Assembly (NCBI RefSeq): GCF_029211265.1
Contig: NZ_JARGEL010000023.1
Coordinates: forward strand, 62,001-126,000
DNA from: Extensimonas soli
Lineage (GTDB): Bacteria > Pseudomonadota > Gammaproteobacteria > Burkholderiales > Burkholderiaceae_C
Length of the DNA: 64,000 nucleotides
Reading direction: 5' to 3'
Below the pieces are notes generated by a model that searched no databases, had not been told where the DNA came from, and was given only the letters and a program-made list of their open reading frames with translations. Shown piece after piece: positions 39,153 to 47,181 of this stretch (its first letter is position 1; the number at the start of each line of letters is the position of its first letter). The translations under genes and the position numbers were made by a program.

Positions 39153-39973
39153 ACAATGCTTTTTCTTCCATAGCGTCGGCACCGCTTGCCTCCATGCACG
39201 CGCAGGGAACGCAGGAAACGCAAGCCGAGGGCAGCGCCATCGCACTCTACGCGCGCCCCTCGCCCGACTTTGCCGCCAAGCTCGACGAAGCCGTGCGCAC
39301 GCTGCAGCGCGCCGCGGCGCAGGGCCCTGTGGTGCAGGCCAACAGCCTGGGCGCCGAGGACATGGTGATCACCGACCTGATCAACCGCCACGCGCTGGCC
39401 GTGGGCATTTTCGTGCTCGACACGGGTGCGCTGCACGCCGAAACGCTTGCATTGCTCGCGCAGCTCAAGGCGCAGCAGGCCAGTCATCCGCACGCGCCGC
39501 TCACGGTCTATCGCCCCGACGCCGAGGCCGTCGCCGCCTTCGTGCAGCGCGAAGGAGCTGAGGCCATGTACCGCAGCATCGCGCTGCGCAAAGCCTGCTG
39601 CGCCGTGCGCAAGCTCGAGCCGCTGGCGCGCGCGCTTGCGGGGCAAAAGGGCTGGATCACCGGCCTGCGGCGCGAGCAGTCGGGCGCGCGTGCCGACGTT
39701 GCCCTGATCGACGAGACCGAAGTGCCGAGCAAGGGCCTGCGCAAATTCAACCCGCTCGCAGCCTGGAGCTGGGGCGACGTGTGGCACTACATCGCCACCC
39801 ACGACGTGCCCACGAACGCGCTGCACGACCGTTTTTACCCCAGCATAGGTTGCGCCCCGTGCACGCGCGCCGTCACCCTGGGCGAGGACTTTCGCGCGGG
39901 ACGCTGGTGGTGGGAGGATGAACAGGCCAAGGAATGCGGCCTGCACGTGAAACAAGGGGAAGCAACAGCATGA
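39149..39973 (+). CDS. cysH: Assimilatory adenylyl-sulfate (APS) reductase
   Basis: Thioredoxin-dependent reductase of 274 aa. The [4Fe-4S] cysteine pattern CC (150-151) and CAPC (235-238) marks the APS-using rather than PAPS-using type, and the catalytic Cys263 is in KECGLHV. P-loop-like SLGAEDMVITDLI and TGLRREQSGAR bind the nucleotide. It has a 30-residue leader not found in most relatives. Coupled by 4-nt overlaps to both neighbours. No cysC APS kinase is present, consistent with direct APS reduction. Confidence 0.93.
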   Translation: MNNAFSSIASAPLASMHAQGTQETQAEGSAIALYARPSPDFAAKLDEAVRTLQRAAAQGPVVQANSLGAEDMVITDLINRHALAVGIFVLDTGALHAETLALLAQLKAQQASHPHAPLTVYRPDAEAVAAFVQREGAEAMYRSIALRKACCAVRKLEPLARALAGQKGWITGLRREQSGARADVALIDETEVPSKGLRKFNPLAAWSWGDVWHYIATHDVPTNALHDRFYPSIGCAPCTRAVTLGEDFRAGRWWWEDEQAKECGLHVKQGEATA

Positions 39974-40926
39974 ATGCCCGCACCGACACCCAATTGCTGC
40001 AAACGGCGGCCCAGCCCGCGCCGCACCAGTTGAGCAACGCGCACCTCGACGCGCTCGAAGAAGAAACCATCTTCATCCTGCGCGAAGCCGCGGCCGCGTT
40101 CGAGCGCCCGGCGCTGTTGTTTTCGGGCGGCAAGGATTCGCTCGTGATGCTGCGCTGCGCCGAAAAAGCTTTTGGCGCAAGCCGCATCCCGTTTCCGCTG
40201 TTGATGATAGACACGGGGCACAACTTCCCTGAAGTCACCGATTTCCGCGACCAGCGTGCCGCCGAGCTGCAGGCCGAGCTGATCGTGCGCAGCGTCGAAG
40301 ACAGCATGGCACGCGGCACCGTGCGCCTGGCGCACCCGGGCGAGAGCCGCAACGCGCACCAGTCGGTCACGCTGCTCGAAGCCATCGAGGAATTTCGCTT
40401 CGACGCGCTGCTCGGCGGTGCGCGGCGCGACGAAGAAAAGGCGCGCGCCAAGGAGCGCATCTTCAGCCACCGCGACAGCTTCGGCCAATGGCAGCCCAAG
40501 GCGCAGCGGCCCGAGCTGTGGACGCTGTTCAACACGCGGCTGCAGCCGGGCGAGCACTTTCGCGTGTTTCCGATCAGCAACTGGACCGAGCTCGACGTGT
40601 GGCAATACATCGCGCGCGAGCACATCGCGCTGCCCAGCCTCTACTACGCCCACCGCCGTGAGGTGGTCGAGCGCCGCGGTCTGCTCGTGCCCGTCACGCC
40701 GCTGACGCCGCCGCGCCCGGGCGAGCAGGTGCAAACGCGCAGCGTGCGCTTTCGCACCGTGGGCGACATCACCTGCACCTGCCCGGTGGAAAGCAGCGCC
40801 GCCACGCCCGCCGACATCGTGCGCGAAACCCTGGCCGCCGAAGTCAGCGAACGCGGCGCCACGCGCATGGACGACCAGACCAGCGAGGCGAGCATGGAAA
40901 AGCGCAAGCGCGATGGGTATTTTTGA
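39970..40926 (+). CDS. cysD: Sulfate adenylyltransferase subunit 2
   Basis: ATP sulfurylase catalytic subunit, 318 aa. PP-loop LLFSGGKDSLVMLRCAEKAF, GGARRDEEKARAKERIFS, NTRLQPGEHFRVFPISNWTE and the C-terminal TSEASMEKRKRDGYF are diagnostic. Works with CysN to make APS from sulfate and ATP. Overlaps cysH by 4 nt. Confidence 0.96.
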   Translation: MNARTDTQLLQTAAQPAPHQLSNAHLDALEEETIFILREAAAAFERPALLFSGGKDSLVMLRCAEKAFGASRIPFPLLMIDTGHNFPEVTDFRDQRAAELQAELIVRSVEDSMARGTVRLAHPGESRNAHQSVTLLEAIEEFRFDALLGGARRDEEKARAKERIFSHRDSFGQWQPKAQRPELWTLFNTRLQPGEHFRVFPISNWTELDVWQYIAREHIALPSLYYAHRREVVERRGLLVPVTPLTPPRPGEQVQTRSVRFRTVGDITCTCPVESSAATPADIVRETLAAEVSERGATRMDDQTSEASMEKRKRDGYF

Positions 40927-40988
40927 CGGGGGGATGCGCCAGCACCCAGGCCCATTTACGCACCGTTGATGCAAACAAGCAAACGACC

Positions 40989-42422
40989 ATGGAAACTACC
41001 GAATCAATAGCTGCCAGCGCACGTCTTACCTTGACTAGTGGCCAAAATGATGCCAAATCTTCGGACGCCGACACGCGCGCGGCGGCGCTGCGCTTCATCA
41101 CCTGCGGCTCGGTCGATGACGGCAAAAGCACGCTGATCGGGCGCCTGCTGCTCGACAGCCGCGCCGTGCTGCAAGACCACCTGGCCGGCGTCACTCGCGG
41201 CGGCACGGCCGACCTGGCACTGCTCACCGACGGCCTGCAGGCCGAGCGCGAGCAGGGCATTACCATCGACGTGGCCTGGCGCTACTTTGCCACCGAGGCA
41301 CGCAAATTCATCATCGGCGACGCGCCGGGGCACGAGCAATACACGCGCAACATGGTCACCGCCGCCTCGCAGGCCGACGCCGCCGTGGTGCTCGTCGATG
41401 CCACCAAGCTCGACTGGCGCAACGCTGCGCTCGCGCTGCTGCCGCAAACGCGCCGCCACACGCTGCTGCTCGACCTGCTGCGCGTGCCCTCCATCGTGTT
41501 TGCGATCAACAAGCTCGACGCCGTGGACGACCCGGCGCTGGCGTATGCGCATATCCGCACCGCCTTGCAGGACTTTGCGCGCGCGCGCGGCATCACGCCC
41601 ACGGCCATCGTGCCGATCTCGGCGCTCGAGGGCTGGAACGTGGTGGACTTTGAACATGCGCACGCCGGCTGGTGCGGCTACCAGGGCGCCAGCCTGCTGC
41701 AAGTGCTCGAGCAGTTGCCCACCACGCCTGCCGACGCGGTGCTGCCGCTGGCCCTGCCCGTGCAGTGGGTGGAAAAATTCTCCGCCTCGGCCGACACTTC
41801 GCGCGGGCGGCGCGTGTTCTGGGGCCGCGTGGCCGCGGGCCAGGTGCATGAAGGCCTGGAGGTGCAGGTGTTCCCCAGCGGCCGCATTGCGCGCGTGGCG
41901 CAGGTGCTGGACACCGTGCGCACGCCCGGTGCCGTGACCGCGGGCCACAGCGCCGGCGTGGTGCTGGACCGCGAAGTCGATGTCTCGCGCGGTGACTGGA
42001 TCATGGCCGAGCCCGCCGCTGCGGCCACACCGCAAGCGCCACAGGACGACGACTTCGACACCCCCGCAGCACCCGCCGCTGCGTCCGTCTGGCCTGCGCG
42101 GCGCGACTTCACGGCCACGCTCGCCTGGATGGACGACGAGCCGCTGCAGCCGGGCCGCGTCTATTGGGCGCTGCACGGCCACCGCTGGGTCAAGGCCAAG
42201 GTGCAGCGCATCCTGCACCGGCTCGACATCCACACCCTGGCCGCGCAAGAGGCCACGCAGCTCGAGCCCAACGCGATCGGCCAGGTGCAGCTGCTGCTGC
42301 AAGAGCCCATCCCCGCCGCGCCGTTTGTGCAGGCGCGCGTGCTGGGTTCGCTCATCCTCGTCGACACCGCAAGCCACCGCACCGCCGCCGCTGTGCTGGT
42401 ATCAGACATCGCCCTGACATAG
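40989..42422 (+). CDS. cysN: Sulfate adenylyltransferase subunit 1 (GTPase)
   Basis: Elongation-factor-like GTPase of 477 aa that drives ATP sulfurylation. G1 GSVDDGKSTLIG (residues 40-51), G3 DAPGHEQYTRNM and G4 NKLD are present, followed by two beta-barrels. There is no fused CysC kinase. ATG 40989 is used; TTG 40923 would overlap cysD. The first about 25 codons coincide with a dispersed repeat, giving the extra leader METTESIAASARLTLTSGQ. Confidence 0.95.
   Translation: METTESIAASARLTLTSGQNDAKSSDADTRAAALRFITCGSVDDGKSTLIGRLLLDSRAVLQDHLAGVTRGGTADLALLTDGLQAEREQGITIDVAWRYFATEARKFIIGDAPGHEQYTRNMVTAASQADAAVVLVDATKLDWRNAALALLPQTRRHTLLLDLLRVPSIVFAINKLDAVDDPALAYAHIRTALQDFARARGITPTAIVPISALEGWNVVDFEHAHAGWCGYQGASLLQVLEQLPTTPADAVLPLALPVQWVEKFSASADTSRGRRVFWGRVAAGQVHEGLEVQVFPSGRIARVAQVLDTVRTPGAVTAGHSAGVVLDREVDVSRGDWIMAEPAAAATPQAPQDDDFDTPAAPAAASVWPARRDFTATLAWMDDEPLQPGRVYWALHGHRWVKAKVQRILHRLDIHTLAAQEATQLEPNAIGQVQLLLQEPIPAAPFVQARVLGSLILVDTASHRTAAAVLVSDIALT
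41001..41052 (+). repeat. Dispersed repeat copy at the 5' end of cysN
   Basis: GAATCAATAGCTGCCAGCGC ... TTGACTAGTGGCCAAAATGA. Core and tail match the copies in the DUF934 gene and lolA. It is read in frame as SIAASARLTLTSGQND, N-terminal to the conserved GTPase domain. Confidence 0.6.
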
Positions 42423-42454
42423 ATCAGCCCCTACTGCGCTCAACAGCATAAGTC

Positions 42455-42477
42455 GCCCGCATAAAATCGCGGGCTTT
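42455..42477 (+). promoter_or_regulatory. Promoter/hairpin upstream of fdxA
   Basis: GCCCGC-ATAAAATC-GCGGGC-TTT: the -10-like TAAAAT lies in the loop of a 6-bp inverted repeat, 23 nt before the fdxA start. It may act as promoter and, for readthrough from cysN, as a weak terminator. Confidence 0.4.
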
Positions 42478-42499
42478 CACCCACCGGCAACCATCCGTC

Positions 42500-42829
42500 A
42501 TGACCCACGTCGTTACCGAAAACTGCATCAACTGCAAATACACCGATTGCGTGGACGTGTGCCCCGTCGATTGCTTCAAAGAAGGGCCGAACTTCCTGAC
42601 CATCGACCCCGACGAGTGCATAGACTGCGCGGTCTGCATCCCCGAATGCCCGGCCAACGCCATCTTTGCCGAAGAAGACGTGCCCTCAGACCAACTCGCG
42701 TTCATCAAGATCAACGCCGAACTCGCGCGCGCCGCCGGCTGGAAAACCATCACCAAGCGCAAGGCCGCGCTGCCCGACGCCGACGAGTGGAACGGCAAGC
42801 CGGGCAAAATCCAGCACCTGATCCGCTGA
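42500..42829 (+). CDS. fdxA: 7Fe ferredoxin FdxA
   Basis: Soluble electron carrier of 109 aa. Cysteines 9, 17 and 50 would ligate a 3Fe-4S cluster, and 21, 40, 43, 46 a 4Fe-4S cluster ([17 protein letters not shown] and [12 protein letters not shown]). Length and C-terminal extension match the FdxA family. It precedes a ferredoxin reductase gene, which may form its redox partner. Confidence 0.95.
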   Translation: MTHVVTENCINCKYTDCVDVCPVDCFKEGPNFLTIDPDECIDCAVCIPECPANAIFAEEDVPSDQLAFIKINAELARAAGWKTITKRKAALPDADEWNGKPGKIQHLIR

Positions 42830-42931
42830 AATTGACGCGCCGCAGGGCATAAGGCCGCGCGTCGCGTCGCTCCTCGACGCTGATCCGCGCACCCGCTGCC
42901 CCGCGTCTCTCCCGTTGCCCAAGCCGCCGCC

Positions 42932-44074
42932 GTGTCCGCCCCCACCGAGCACCCCACTGCCGACGCCGTGGTCATAGGCGCGGGCCCGGTTGGCCTGTTT
43001 CAGGTGTTTCAGCTCGGCCTGCAAGGCATACGCGCACATGTTGTCGATGCACTCGCGCACGCCGGCGGCCAGTGCGCCGAGCTGTACGCCGACAAGCCCA
43101 TTTACGACCTCCCCGGTGTGCCGCGCTGCACGGGCCGCGAACTCGTCGCGCTGCTGCTGCGCCAGACCGCACCGTTTGCGCCGCGCTGGCAGTTCGGCAG
43201 CCTGGTGCAGACCTTGCAGCCGCTGCCCGACGGGCAGTTTGTGCTGGGCTGCAGCGACGGCGCGCAACTGCACGCGCGCCAGGTCTTCATCGCCGCGGGG
43301 CTGGGCGCTTTCGTGCCAAAGCGTTTGCCGGTGCCGGGCCTCGAACGCTTCGAAGGGCACCAGGTTTTTTACGCCAACGCGATTCCCGCGCTCGCTGCCA
43401 GCGCGGGCCTGCGCGTGGTGGTGCACGGCGGCGAAGAAAGCGCCGTGGCCCAGGCCGTGGCCCTGGCCGAGCAGCGCCAATCTGCCGGCGGCGGCGATGG
43501 CGCCGGCGCGCCCGCCAGCGTCACCCTGCTGCACCGCCGCGACGTGTTTCAAGCGCCGCCCGAGCAACTTGCGCGCCTGCAGCAGTTGCGCGACGCGGGC
43601 TTGCTGCAGGTGGTGGCGGGGCAGATCACGGGCTTTCAGACCTCAGGCGGGCTGCGAAGCGTGGAAAGAGGCGACGGGCAAAGCGTTGAACAGAACAGCC
43701 AAGTCGCCGAGGCACGCCTGTGCGCGCTCGAACTCCTCACCCCCGCGGGCCACACCGAACGCCTGCCGCTAGACCAGTTGCAAGCGCTGCTGGGCATCTC
43801 GCCGCGCCTCGGGCCCATCGTTGACTGGGGCCTGGCGCTCGAGCGCAAGCAGCTGCGCGTCGATCCGGCCACCATGGTCACCAGCGTGCCCGGCATCTAC
43901 GCCGTGGGCGACATCAACAGCTACCCCGGCAAGCGCAAGCTGCTGGTCTGCGGCTTCCACGAAGCCACCCTGGCCGCCTGGGCCGCCGCCGAAGCCCGCG
44001 CCGGCCAGCCCCTGCCGCTGCAATACACGACCACCAGCCCGCGGCTGCAGGAGCGGCTGGGGGTGCGGGAATAA
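42932..44074 (+). CDS. Ferredoxin--NADP reductase, thioredoxin-reductase-like
   Basis: FAD/NAD(P)-binding reductase of 380 aa. FAD motif VVIGAGPVGLFQVFQLGLQG, a YDLPGVPRCTGRELVALL region, NADPH motif region VVVHGGEESAVAQAVALAEQ and the FAD tail VPGIYAVGDINSYPGKRKLL. The CxxC of thioredoxin reductases is absent, which fits the TrxR-like FNR family. GTG start at 42932. The stop codon TAA is embedded in the left copy of an AATTGGGGTCA repeat. Confidence 0.9.
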   Translation: MSAPTEHPTADAVVIGAGPVGLFQVFQLGLQGIRAHVVDALAHAGGQCAELYADKPIYDLPGVPRCTGRELVALLLRQTAPFAPRWQFGSLVQTLQPLPDGQFVLGCSDGAQLHARQVFIAAGLGAFVPKRLPVPGLERFEGHQVFYANAIPALAASAGLRVVVHGGEESAVAQAVALAEQRQSAGGGDGAGAPASVTLLHRRDVFQAPPEQLARLQQLRDAGLLQVVAGQITGFQTSGGLRSVERGDGQSVEQNSQVAEARLCALELLTPAGHTERLPLDQLQALLGISPRLGPIVDWGLALERKQLRVDPATMVTSVPGIYAVGDINSYPGKRKLLVCGFHEATLAAWAAAEARAGQPLPLQYTTTSPRLQERLGVRE

Positions 44075-44113
44075 TTGGGGTCAAAGAATAATTGGGGTCA
44101 GATTCCAATTATT
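44070..44113. repeat. AATAATTGGGGTCA tandem copy and palindrome (left outer boundary)
   Basis: AATAATTGGGGTCA occurs at 44070-44083 (overlapping the reductase stop) and again at 44087-44100. The second forms a palindrome AATAATTGG-GGTCAGATT-CCAATTATT up to 44113. An inverted copy ATTGGGGTCAGATT lies at 45762-45775. The look is that of REP/RAYT-type repeats, but no such transposase is in the window. Confidence 0.6.
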
Positions 44114-44142
44114 TCAGAGAGATGAGGGGTGTGGGGCGGATG

Positions 44143-44308
44143 CTAGTGTAGTGTTCGACGCTATCTGCGACATAAAACCGCGTCTTTTCGGCCCGGGCCG
44201 CGTTGCAAATCCTCGCGATACCACCCGGTATCGCTGCGGTTTGCGCCTTGCCCAGACCAAAAATCCATCGGTTTTATTAGTCGCATCAAGCATCGAACAC
44301 TACACTAG
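44143..44308 (+). mobile_element. Miniature element A, copy 1 (166 bp)
   Basis: It begins CTAGTGTAGTGTTCGA and ends TCGAACACTACACTAG, perfect terminal inverted repeats; the outer CTAG on both sides is probably a 4-bp target duplication of the YTAR type used by IS5-family elements. An internal hairpin GCGATACC-ACCC-GGTATCGC is present. It is repeated in inverted orientation at 45354-45519 with only 3 differences by eye. It carries no transposase. Confidence 0.8.
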
Positions 44309-44341
44309 GACACCTGCATGGCGGCGCACTTTCTTTTCAGG

Positions 44342-44371
44342 TTGGACTGAATCGCCATTTTTAACTATCAT
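44342..44371 (+). promoter_or_regulatory. Promoter candidate for the toxin-antitoxin pair
   Basis: TTGGAC (44342-44347), 18-bp spacer, TATCAT (44366-44371). Transcription would begin near 44378, favouring the antitoxin start at 44408 over ATG 44381. It lies just inside miniature element copy 1. Confidence 0.45.
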
Positions 44372-44407
44372 GGGTGCCATATGGCAATATCACTGCAGAA
44401 AGATCGT

Positions 44408-44860
44408 ATGGCAAGCTCCAGCCTGAATGCCACTTTTGTTTCGGCCGTGGCTTTGCTCGGTGGCGAGGCTATATTGCGCGCCAAGCCGCGGGGGGTGATG
44501 GATTGGATACCGCTGGTGCGTCAGGGTCTGCCCTCGGCCTCTGTCGATGCTGCCGTGCGGCTGACGCGCATCACGCAGACCGAGTTGGCGCATGCCCTGG
44601 CCATTCCTGAGCGCACTCTGGCCAGGCGCAAGCGCGAGGGCGTGCTTTCCCCCGAGGAGTCTGCCAAGCTCGTGCGCTTTGCCCGCGTGGTGGAACGTGC
44701 GGAGACAGTGTTCGAAAATGCCGACAGCGCCCTGAACTGGCTGCAAAGCCCGAATGCGTCGCTCGGTGGCGTTAAACCGCTATCGTTGCTGGACACCGAC
44801 ATCGGCGCCGACAGCGTACTCGATACCCTGGGACGCATCGAGCACGGTGTGTTTGCCTGA
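44408..44860 (+). CDS. Antitoxin, Xre/MbcA/ParS toxin-binding family
   Basis: DNA-binding antitoxin of 150 aa. A helix-turn-helix region (ITQTELAHALAIPERTLARR) lies in the middle, and the C-terminal DUF2384 toxin-binding domain (AETVFENADSALNWLQSPNA ... LSLLDTDIGADSVLDTLGRI) follows. ATG 44381 is an in-frame alternative that would leave almost no leader. TGATG overlap of 1 nt with the RES toxin gene shows translational coupling. It should neutralise the toxin and autoregulate the pair. Confidence 0.9.
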   Translation: MASSSLNATFVSAVALLGGEAILRAKPRGVMDWIPLVRQGLPSASVDAAVRLTRITQTELAHALAIPERTLARRKREGVLSPEESAKLVRFARVVERAETVFENADSALNWLQSPNASLGGVKPLSLLDTDIGADSVLDTLGRIEHGVFA

Positions 44861-45336
44861 TGCGAACCGTTTGGCGCATCACCACAGCACGCTTTGCCCA
44901 AACGGCCTTCAGTGGTGAGGGTGCGCGGCGCTACGGAGGACGCTGGAATCCGAAAGGCTGGGAGGTGGTTTACACGGCCGAATCGCAGTCTCTGGCCTTG
45001 CTGGAATTGATGGTGCAGGATGATCCTTTGCGCGCCCACTATGTGCTGATTCCAGCACATCTGCCGGCAGATATTGCCCAAAAACGCATCGACGCCGAGC
45101 AATTACCAGGAAATTGGCGCTCCATAGGCGCACGAGATGCCTTGTCGGCGCTAGGGCTGGGCTGGCTGCAAAGTGCGCAAACGGCAGTACTCGACGTGCC
45201 CAGCGCCGTGGTGCCTGCAGAGCGCAACATCCTGCTCAACCCCCGCCATCCGGACTTCGCCCGTATCGCGCTTGGTCAGCCGCAGTCGTTGCAGACCGAC
45301 ATCCGCCTGCTGCGCAATTTCGGCGGGTCAGGGTGA
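44860..45336 (+). CDS. RES family NAD+ phosphorylase toxin
   Basis: RES-domain toxin of 158 aa; characterised relatives degrade cellular NAD+ (MbcT/RES). The N-terminal GARRYGGRWNPKGWEVVYTA with its invariant Arg, the ESQSLALLELMV helix with Glu, and the DVPSAVVPAERNILLNPRHP segment with the conserved Ser are all visible. Length is normal and the frame intact, so it should be active. The module lies between inverted miniature elements. Confidence 0.92.
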   Translation: MRTVWRITTARFAQTAFSGEGARRYGGRWNPKGWEVVYTAESQSLALLELMVQDDPLRAHYVLIPAHLPADIAQKRIDAEQLPGNWRSIGARDALSALGLGWLQSAQTAVLDVPSAVVPAERNILLNPRHPDFARIALGQPQSLQTDIRLLRNFGGSG

Positions 45337-45353
45337 ACCCAGAGTGCTGCACA

Positions 45354-45519
45354 CTAGTGTGGTGTTTGATGCTTGATGCGACAAATAAAACCGATGGATT
45401 TTTGGTCTGGGCAAGGCGCAAACCGCAGCGATACCGGGTGGTATCGCGAGGATTTGCAACGCGGCCCGGGCCGAAAAGACGCGGTTTTATGTCGCAGATA
45501 GCGTCGAACACTACACTAG
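45354..45519 (-). mobile_element. Miniature element A, copy 2 (166 bp, inverted)
   Basis: Reverse complement of the element at 44143-44308, same length. Differences seen by eye: one base near the TTTTATT segment and two in the terminal repeat at 45354-45372 (CTAGTGTGGTGTTTGATGC instead of CTAGTGTAGTGTTCGATGC). It lies 17 bp after the toxin stop codon. Its right CTAG is shared with the next element. Confidence 0.8.
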
Positions 45520-45684
45520 GAGCCTGTCGGACTTTGGAATCGTCGGCTGCGAATGCGCCGCAGCGGCCCATTTTTTACCGTCTTCTTGCCCCATAGCACC
45601 ACTATGGGGCTGCGAATCCGGCAAAAACTGGTCTCGCCGGGGCGCATTCTCGCTATCGACGCCCAAAGTCCGACAGGCTCCTAG
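45516..45684. mobile_element. Miniature element B (169 bp)
   Basis: Between CTAG flanks it has perfect 18-bp terminal repeats GAGCCTGTCGGACTTTGG and CCAAAGTCCGACAGGCTC. The internal sequence contains CCCCATAGCACCACTATGGGG, a hairpin. No coding frame. It abuts element A copy 2 and shares its CTAG, so one inserted at the duplicated target of the other. Confidence 0.8.
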
Positions 45685-45750
45685 ATTGCCCATGACCTGT
45701 GCGCCGCCGCACCCACATCCCGGCACCTATCCTCTGCCCCAGGACCTGCG

Positions 45751-45775
45751 CCAATTATTCAAATCTGACCCCAAT
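45751..45775. repeat. Inverted copy of the TTGGGGTCA repeat (right outer boundary)
   Basis: AATCTGACCCCAAT (45762-45775) is the reverse complement of ATTGGGGTCAGATT at 44091-44104, preceded by CCAATTATT (45751-45759). Its last base is the first base of the histidine kinase stop codon (45775-45777). The stretch 45685-45750 between it and element B contains nothing recognisable. Confidence 0.6.
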
Positions 45776-47181
45776 CACTCCCCGCGCCCGGCAGCGCTGC
45801 CCACGGGCACGCCGATGCGCACGCGCAGGCCGCCGAGGTCGGGGCTGCGGTCCACTTGCACCTGCAGGCGATACAGGCGCGCCAGGCGCTGCACGATGGA
45901 CCAGCCCAGGCCGCTGCCGGAGCCGCTGTGGCTGGCGCTGCTTGCACGGAAAAATCGCTCGCCCAGGCGGGCCCTCTCGGCCGCGTCGAGGCCGGGGCCG
46001 CTGTCTTCGACGCAAAGCAGAACTTCGTGCGCCGGTGATGCACCTCGCCCGGTAGGGCGCGGGGGCTCCACCCGCACGCGGACCTGCGCGCCCGGCGGGC
46101 TGTAGCGCAGGGCGTTGTCGAGCAGGTTGCGCACCAGCACCTGCGCCAATGCCTCTGGCAGAACGGTTGCGGCGTGCGTGGGCGGCAGCTCCAGGCGCAG
46201 CGTCTGCTGGCGTGCCTGTGCGCGCGGCTGCAGGTCGGCCGCGGTGGTGCGCACGGCGTCGGCCAGGTCGGACTGCGCTGGCGGGTGCGCGGGTGCCGCT
46301 TCGGCGTCCAGCCGCGCCAGTTGCAGCAATTGCTCGACCAGCCGCGTGGCGCGGTCGCAGCCCTGCACGGTGGCGGCCAGCGCGGCGGCGCGTTCGGCCG
46401 CGTCGCGGGCTCCCTGCGCCACCTGGGCCTGCATGCGGATACCGGCGATCGGGGTGCGCAATTCGTGCGCGGCGTCGGCGGTGAATTGCTGCTCGGCGGC
46501 GAGCAGGTGCGCGATGCGCTCGAACAGGCCGTTGAGCGCCTCGACCAGCGGCAGCACGTCGGGCGGCACGCCCTGCGTGGGCAGCGGTGCGAGCGACTGC
46601 GGCTGGCGCGCGCGCAGCGCCTGCCCCAGCGTGCGCAGCGGCCGCAGCGAGGCGCGCACGGCCCACCAGATTGCGAGCGCGAGCAGCGGCAGGGTCAATG
46701 CCAGCGGCCGGGCCATGCTGCGCAGGCTGGCGAGCACGATTTCCGCGCGCGCGGCCTGCAGTTCGCCCACCTGCAGCAGCAGGTCGGCATCTTTGCCGGG
46801 GGTGACGAACACGCGCCAGCGTTGGCCGTCGGCGTGGCTGTCGTAAAAGCCCGGCGTGTGCTGCCCGGACAGGGGCTGCTGCGGCGCATTGGCCGAGTGC
46901 GCGAGCAGCCGGCCTTCGTGCCAGACCTGGAAGACCACGCGCGGCTGGTAGCGGTGCAGTTCGGGGGCCGGGTGGATGCCGTCTTCGTCCAGCTCGTCGA
47001 GCGGCTGCATGCGCAGCAGGGCCGCGGCCTGCGCCAAATGCGCGTCCAGCAGTTCACCGACTTCGTGCTCGGCGTCGCGCCAGGTGAGGATGGCGCCTGC
47101 CGCCCATGCGAGCACCACCAGGGTTAGTACGGTGTAGAGCAGGCGACGCTGCAGCGACAGCGGTGTGGCGGCGCCCGTCAT
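45775..47181 (-). CDS. Two-component sensor histidine kinase (QseC-like)
   Basis: Membrane sensor kinase of 468 aa. Helix 1 at residues 14-33, a periplasmic domain to about 155, helix 2 at 158-176, a HAMP-like linker, the H-box with phospho-acceptor His239 in DAAHELRTPIAGIR, N-box NLLDNALRYSPPGAQ and G boxes DSGPGLD and GSGLGWSIVQR. The stop codon touches the repeat boundary. Overlaps the response regulator by 4 nt. Signal unknown; the neighbouring haem genes suggest redox or O2/NO. Confidence 0.92.
   Translation of the reverse strand: MTGAATPLSLQRRLLYTVLTLVVLAWAAGAILTWRDAEHEVGELLDAHLAQAAALLRMQPLDELDEDGIHPAPELHRYQPRVVFQVWHEGRLLAHSANAPQQPLSGQHTPGFYDSHADGQRWRVFVTPGKDADLLLQVGELQAARAEIVLASLRSMARPLALTLPLLALAIWWAVRASLRPLRTLGQALRARQPQSLAPLPTQGVPPDVLPLVEALNGLFERIAHLLAAEQQFTADAAHELRTPIAGIRMQAQVAQGARDAAERAAALAATVQGCDRATRLVEQLLQLARLDAEAAPAHPPAQSDLADAVRTTAADLQPRAQARQQTLRLELPPTHAATVLPEALAQVLVRNLLDNALRYSPPGAQVRVRVEPPRPTGRGASPAHEVLLCVEDSGPGLDAAERARLGERFFRASSASHSGSGSGLGWSIVQRLARLYRLQVQVDRSPDLGGLRVRIGVPVGSAAGRGE

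Noticed and set aside
44143-44308. Short peptides encoded by the miniature elements (for example around LFGPGRVANPRDTTRYRCG)
   Set aside because: They occur in both copies of the repeat and run out of it into different sequence; they are a by-product of the element, not genes.
45336-45353. AACCCAGAGTG after the toxin stop as another copy of miniature element C
   Set aside because: Only about 11 bases match one end of the element, with no second end or duplication; too short to support a copy.
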